From positions 96,846,140-96,910,139 of the forward strand of contig CM067374.1 of assembly GCA_034401795.1 (NCBI GenBank): a DNA stretch of 64,000 bases, in the 5' to 3' direction. The position numbers and the translations under genes are program-made. The notes below the pieces were generated by a model. It made no database searches. It was not told the DNA's origin and saw only the letters and a list, made by a program, of their open reading frames with translations. Positions 59,596 through 64,000 of this stretch are shown piece by piece. The stretch comes from Chaetoderma sp. LZ-2023a. Lineage: Eukaryota > Mollusca > Caudofoveata > Chaetodermatida > Chaetodermatidae. Numbering within the stretch: the stretch's first letter is position 1; each line of letters begins with the position of its first letter.

Positions 59596-60499
59596 CTATC
59601 GTTTCAAAACAGCTAAAGCGAGTGGATTGGCGGAGTCTGACATATCCCTCATATAGTAATCCGTGAAAGAGGACTCACAGTGCCATTGTGCAACAGCCAT
59701 GATGTCTTCTAACGGAACACCATTGTAAAGGGCGGTCGAGGCGCCTAGTCCTCTAACTTCGTGAGCCCTTGTGCATTGCACCTGGTGCCCAGTCGCAATC
59801 TCGTGGGTAGTCTGAATGCATTCGACTACCCAACGAGAGATAGAATCCATGGATGCGGCGCCATATGGCTTCTTATGGCAGATCCACAGATGTCTAACAT
59901 TTAACCGTAAAGAGGCCGTCTGTTTTTTGTACGTAGTCAAAGCACGGACTGGACACCAGACACTGGCATCATGCTCAAACCTAGTTAGTTTCAGTATAAT
60001 GATCGGTTTGCCGGGATATTTCAAAGATTGATTCTTTGACATAAACTCTGCTCTTGGCAGTAGTCGCAGACCCTCTCCGGAGACAATAAATCGGTCCCTC
60101 TCTGCCAATAGAAAGACCGACTTTAGAGTCAAATGCTTTAGACTAGCCGAACGTAACGGTTCGAAAGGGTGCTTGGCCAGTACATTAAGCACTAAAGATA
60201 GACTCCAGGCTGGAATGACTACCTCGGTTGGAGATTGCTCATTCCCTTCACCATCACATTCAACTGGGCCACCTCTGGACTATCCCTGTTGGCTAGACAA
60301 GGGATAACTGATGCCAAAGCTGACTTGTATCCAGCAATTGTGACAGGAGCTAGTCCTGAAAAGAACAGCTCACAGAGAAAATCTGCTATTTGCTGAATAG
60401 TGGATTGAAAGGTATCAATACCCTTTTCTTCACACCAGTCTGCAAATCTGTTAAACTTGTTGTTATATGACTTGAAGGTTGACCTCCTCGCAACTGCGA
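59596..60499 (-). pseudogene. DIRS-B tyrosine recombinase, copy 2
   Basis: Identical in translation to copy 1: RAHEVRG and FTDYYMRD are present, the SARRRSEI box is deleted near 60104, and the frame breaks near 60232. Inactive for the same reason. Confidence 0.85.
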
Positions 60500-62429
60500 T
60501 AAATCTGCAGCTTCTCGAGAAAAGCCTTCTGACGTAGAACGTTGTTTGATAACATACACGCAGTCAATTTGAACATTTCGGGACGTTCGTGTAGGAAGCG
60601 TCCCTTGGCCTGGGAGATTATGTTCGGAATCTCGGGTAACTGCACTGGATTTTCCACCAGCAGATCTAGAAGATCCGTGAACCACGCCCTGCTGGGCCAA
60701 AATTGCGCTATTAGCAGGACCAGGCATGGTTCCTCCCTGATCTTCACCAATATCTTCGGTAGAAGAATGGTGGGTGGGTACGCGTAAGCGTGCATCCCTC
60801 TCCAGCTTATCGCCAGGGCGTCTGTATCGACGGCATTTGGATCTGGAATCCGCGAGACATGTCCTGATTTGAGCATTTTCCCTTGTGGCGAACAAGTCCA
60901 CGTTGGGTTTGCCCCAATGCTCGAAGATCCTGTGAAGAACTGGAAGGTTGAGAGACCATTCTGTTGGCAGAATTCTCTGTCTGCGAGACAAAGCATCCGC
61001 CAGAATGTTCAATCGCCCAGGAATGTGAGCTGCTTTCAAAACACCAGAGTAATTCCTGCACCATTGAATCAAGTGCCACACTTTGATACATAGTGTGGGT
61101 GACTTGGTCCCGCCTTGACGATTTATGTATGATACTACCGTCGAGTTGTCCGACCGTATCAATATCGCTTTGCCCCTGATTTTTGGAAGAAACTTTTCCA
61201 ATGCCAGTTCCACTGCCATCATTGCCAACAGATTGATATGCAGCTGGCTCTCTTGGAGAGTCCATGTGCCCGAGACCTGGTGTTCTCCCAGGCAGGCCCC
61301 CCCCCCCCCCCCATCCCTCCAGCGATGCATCCGTGTACACAGACAGCTGGGGGTGGGGTAGGTGCAGCGAAACTCCTATTAGGAGATTCTGACGCTTTTT
61401 CCACCATACAAGATGCGACATTATTGGCTCCAAAACTGGCACCAGTTTTGACAGGGGTTCTGTTCTCTGTTTCCAACTGAATGTGGTTTCCCAATCGCAT
61501 TAGAGCAGCGTACGGGATTACCTGCTCCATGGACACCATCATGCCCAGCATCTGAAGAAACCGCCTCGCCTGAATGTGGTTTCCCAATCGAAAACTCTTG
61601 AGGATGGCTAACAGAGACACCACTCTGGGCTGACGGGTAAACCCTGCCCTCCTCGAGATCGAATCACATCCATAAATAAACGAAATGTTGAGTGGGTGTC
61701 AACTCGGATTTGTCCTTGTTGACTATCCAGCCTAGATCTGAAAGTAACTTCAGAATCAGAGCAGTATCCACCTCTAACCTGGCTGATGTGTCTGCTTTGA
61801 TCAGCCAATCGTCTATGTAGGTGTGAAGCGCCACGTTCTCCTTTCTGAGAAACGCTGTCACCGCAAGTACCACTCTGGTGAAAACATGTGGAGCTGTCGA
61901 CAGGCCGAATGGGAGGACTATAAACTCCCATACTTGATTCTGAAACGCAAATCTCAGAAACCTGTGACAACTCCTGTTCATTGGAATGTGGAAATATGTA
62001 TCTTTCAGATCGATCGATACACACCACATTCCCTTCCTCAACCCTGCCATTACCGACCTCGGAGTTTCCATCTGAAACCGAGGCGTATGGATAAACCAAT
62101 TTAATGGCCTGAGATTGAGTACGGGTCTCCATCCCCCTGTGCTCTCGGGGACAAGGAACATGTTTGAATAGAAGCCTGGAGTGTTCCGGTTTGCTGGTTT
62201 TATTGCTCCCTTCAGAAGCAAACCTGACACTTCGTTTTGAATGGCTTCTAACTTGTCTGGCTCCCTTGGTACGGGTGTCCAGACAGGTGCCAAAGACAGA
62301 TTTTGTGGTGGAAAGTCCCACCACTCCGGCATGTAACCCTGGGATAACCATCCCAGGAGCCAGGACCAGACTGTCTGACGTCACACCTCGCCAGGCCTCG
62401 ATGAAACGCATGAGCCTTCCACCCACCAT
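60463..62429 (-). pseudogene. DIRS-B RT / RNase H / methyltransferase-like region, copy 2
   Basis: Same blocks and lesions as copy 1 (YIDD at 61808-61819; TGA after FVYLWM at 61664). One extra difference: the C run in the RNase H start is 16 (61297-61312) instead of 9, so after YTDASLEGWGG the frame shifts by a further 7 bases. Confidence 0.83.
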
Positions 62430-62520
62430 AGACGCCTCGACGTCTAACGGGGTTGTCTGGCTCGCAGTCCACCCCCCACCCCCCCCTCTTTCTTAACGAG
62501 AGAGAGAGAACCATTTCGTT

Positions 62521-64000
62521 CTAGGCACGACGGGTATAACTGGCACCGCTGTTTCTGTCGCACAGGCGCGGTCCAGGTGGATATGAAGGGAGCTTTCGTA
62601 CCTTCAAGGAATGCTTCGGCCCCTTCTGTCCGCCCTTTGAGGCCTTACCCGTACCCTTGCCCTTCCCGCCTCTAGGGCGGTCAGGAGCAACATTGGGGAG
62701 GGTAGGTGCCTCTACAACCTTCCTGGATTTCTTCGCCGGCGGCGGCTCCGAAAACCCAGCTGAAGCAGAAGTCGCAACAGGCCTAGCTTTCGCCTTGCCC
62801 TTATGCTTCTTCTGCTTCTTTGAAGGTTGTCCCGTTAGCGGTTTCCCCACAGCCCCTAGTAGCTGTAGGTTTACCGCTAACCGATTCTGCGCGATACTGG
62901 CGGTATCCCCTAAGATGGCCCGCGCTTGGCCACCGAAGATGCTAGGCCCTGTCAGGGGCGTCCCAAGAAGACGCTCCCTAACTGCCGTAGACGGACGCAT
63001 ATGGTCAATGACCATTTGCCTCCTGGATTTCATCACTCGCGCTTGCACCCTTGCCAATGCGTCCATAGACAGCACCAGGCTGTCATTGACACATGAAAGC
63101 GCCACAGGTGGCATAGGGTGGCCTGCTCCCGCTTCAGCCCACACCGACTGAAGGAGACGATATGAGTGGTTGACAGCGCTCATAGCTGCCCTCACACCCT
63201 CATCGCATAGGGACAGGACTTCTTCTTGGTGTACCTGAGACTTGTCCACAAGTGCCGGACTGGGGCCACCCGCCACGGCACTCTGGACGCGCAGTACCCA
63301 TCGGTCATCCTCAGTGACCGACGGGACTACACCATATCTGTCGTATTCCCCCCGTGGAATACGACATCTTGCCCGCACCTCCCTGGAGGCTGCAGGGAGC
63401 TGACCCTTTCGTCATAAGTTGTTTGCTATAAATAGCATCCAACAAATCTATGAACCGTGGATCCAGTCCCACTGACTGGATCCGGGCCGCGGGCAAAATC
63501 CCCGTCCTGATCGACGCAACCGACGGACGGGGCGCATCTTCATCGGCCGTGGCCGAAACCACAGACGGGTCAACCCTGGCTAGCCACGCCAGAGCATCTG
63601 ACCAATCTACCTCCGATGAAGACACACCCGCAACCACGTCACCCGTTGACGTGTTCACGGGCCTGCCAGCCACGGCCTCCCGGCAAGGAGCCACGGCTGA
63701 CACTCCGGTACCACACGGTTCCGCCGCCACCCTATGAAACACTCCGGTCCATGGGGTAGGTCCGCACGGAAAACCGTACGGACCCGTAGCAGTCGCGGAA
63801 CCATAGCCGGACACGGGCGCCAACGGCACCCCACGTCCGACTGCCGGACCAGGCGAGATAGGTGAGTACCACGCCAGGCCCGGCACACCCGTTCCCGTGA
63901 CGGCTGGTGCCAAACCAAGCCGCACGGAACCGGTGCACGGTACCAGATTGGCCTCAGCCACAGGCGGAGCCGCTGACCTGGCTTGCGCCAAACCAGACAA
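62521..64000 (-). pseudogene. DIRS-B gag-like region, copy 2 (5' part outside window)
   Basis: Frames 63378-62521 (RYGVVP; LLGTPLTGPSIFGG; Lys/Gly-rich tail) and 64000-63311 correspond to the second and third frames of copy 1, with the identical break near 63376. The Cys-rich N-terminus is beyond the window. Confidence 0.7.

Larger units (their letters stand above)
54996..64000. repeat. Tandem duplication, unit 2 (cut by the window end)
   Basis: This is a copy of 42028-51024. It shares all DIRS-B frame lesions, the LINE insertion junction and flanking repeats. Differences seen: 43616/56584 T-C, 44080/57048 C-T, 45765/58733 A-C, 48365/61341 G-A, 48490-48491 GA versus TC, an A-G near 48592/61568, and two C-run length changes. 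Confidence 0.85.
58800..64000 (-). mobile_element. DIRS-B, copy 2 (cut by the window end)
   Basis: Copy of 45831-51024 with the same insertion junction (CATACGG / AATGAATG), same right terminus and internal complementary region (58800-59137), and same lesions. Its left terminus lies beyond 64000. It arose with the tandem duplication, not by a second transposition. Confidence 0.85.

Overview
The window reads as animal nuclear DNA, most likely from a lophotrochozoan (mollusc-like) invertebrate. The reasons are a split host gene with GT-AG introns, an AT-rich non-coding background, many palindromic MITEs, DIRS and non-LTR retrotransposons, and a dispersed repeat with AGCTCACCTGG / CCAGGTGAGC ends that I associate with mollusc genomes (from memory, not checked). 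No operons, CRISPR arrays or prokaryotic features were seen.

Layout. 1-5867: a DIRS-type tyrosine-recombinase retrotransposon on the + strand (DIRS-A), cut by the window start, with an open gag-like frame, a broken reverse transcriptase/RNase H/methyltransferase-like frame, an open tyrosine recombinase frame and inverted terminal structures. 7360-32284: the 3' nine coding exons of UTP14, a nucleolar small-subunit processome protein. They give 765 codons plus stop with every exon phase consistent; the N-terminal exons are not in the window. Its introns hold a Tc1-type transposon (16767-18261), two hAT-like elements with 8-bp target duplications (11159-12061 and 19732-20796), three families of palindromic MITE, tandem repeats and LINE debris. 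32308-42000: repeats only, including a split mollusc-type repeat, a LINE RT fragment, a long-inverted-repeat element and a zinc-finger ORF remnant.

42028-64000: a tandem duplication with a 12,968-bp period. Unit 1 is 42028-54995; unit 2 starts at 54996 and runs off the window. Each unit holds a non-LTR retrotransposon (endonuclease and RT fragments) into which a second DIRS family (DIRS-B, minus strand) has inserted. In unit 1 both ends of DIRS-B are visible (45831-53639) and the host LINE continues on the far side. The two units look about 99.9% identical over 9 kb and share the same disabling mutations in DIRS-B.

The only credible host gene is UTP14. Everything else is mobile DNA, often nested: DIRS in LINE, and hAT in a piggyBac-like MITE in a UTP14 intron. 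The most notable observations are the recent tandem duplication whose junction lies inside two palindromic MITEs, the readable DIRS termini and circle-junction-complementary region with a doubled left terminus, and a 15-codon deletion that removes the first catalytic arginine of the DIRS-B recombinase.
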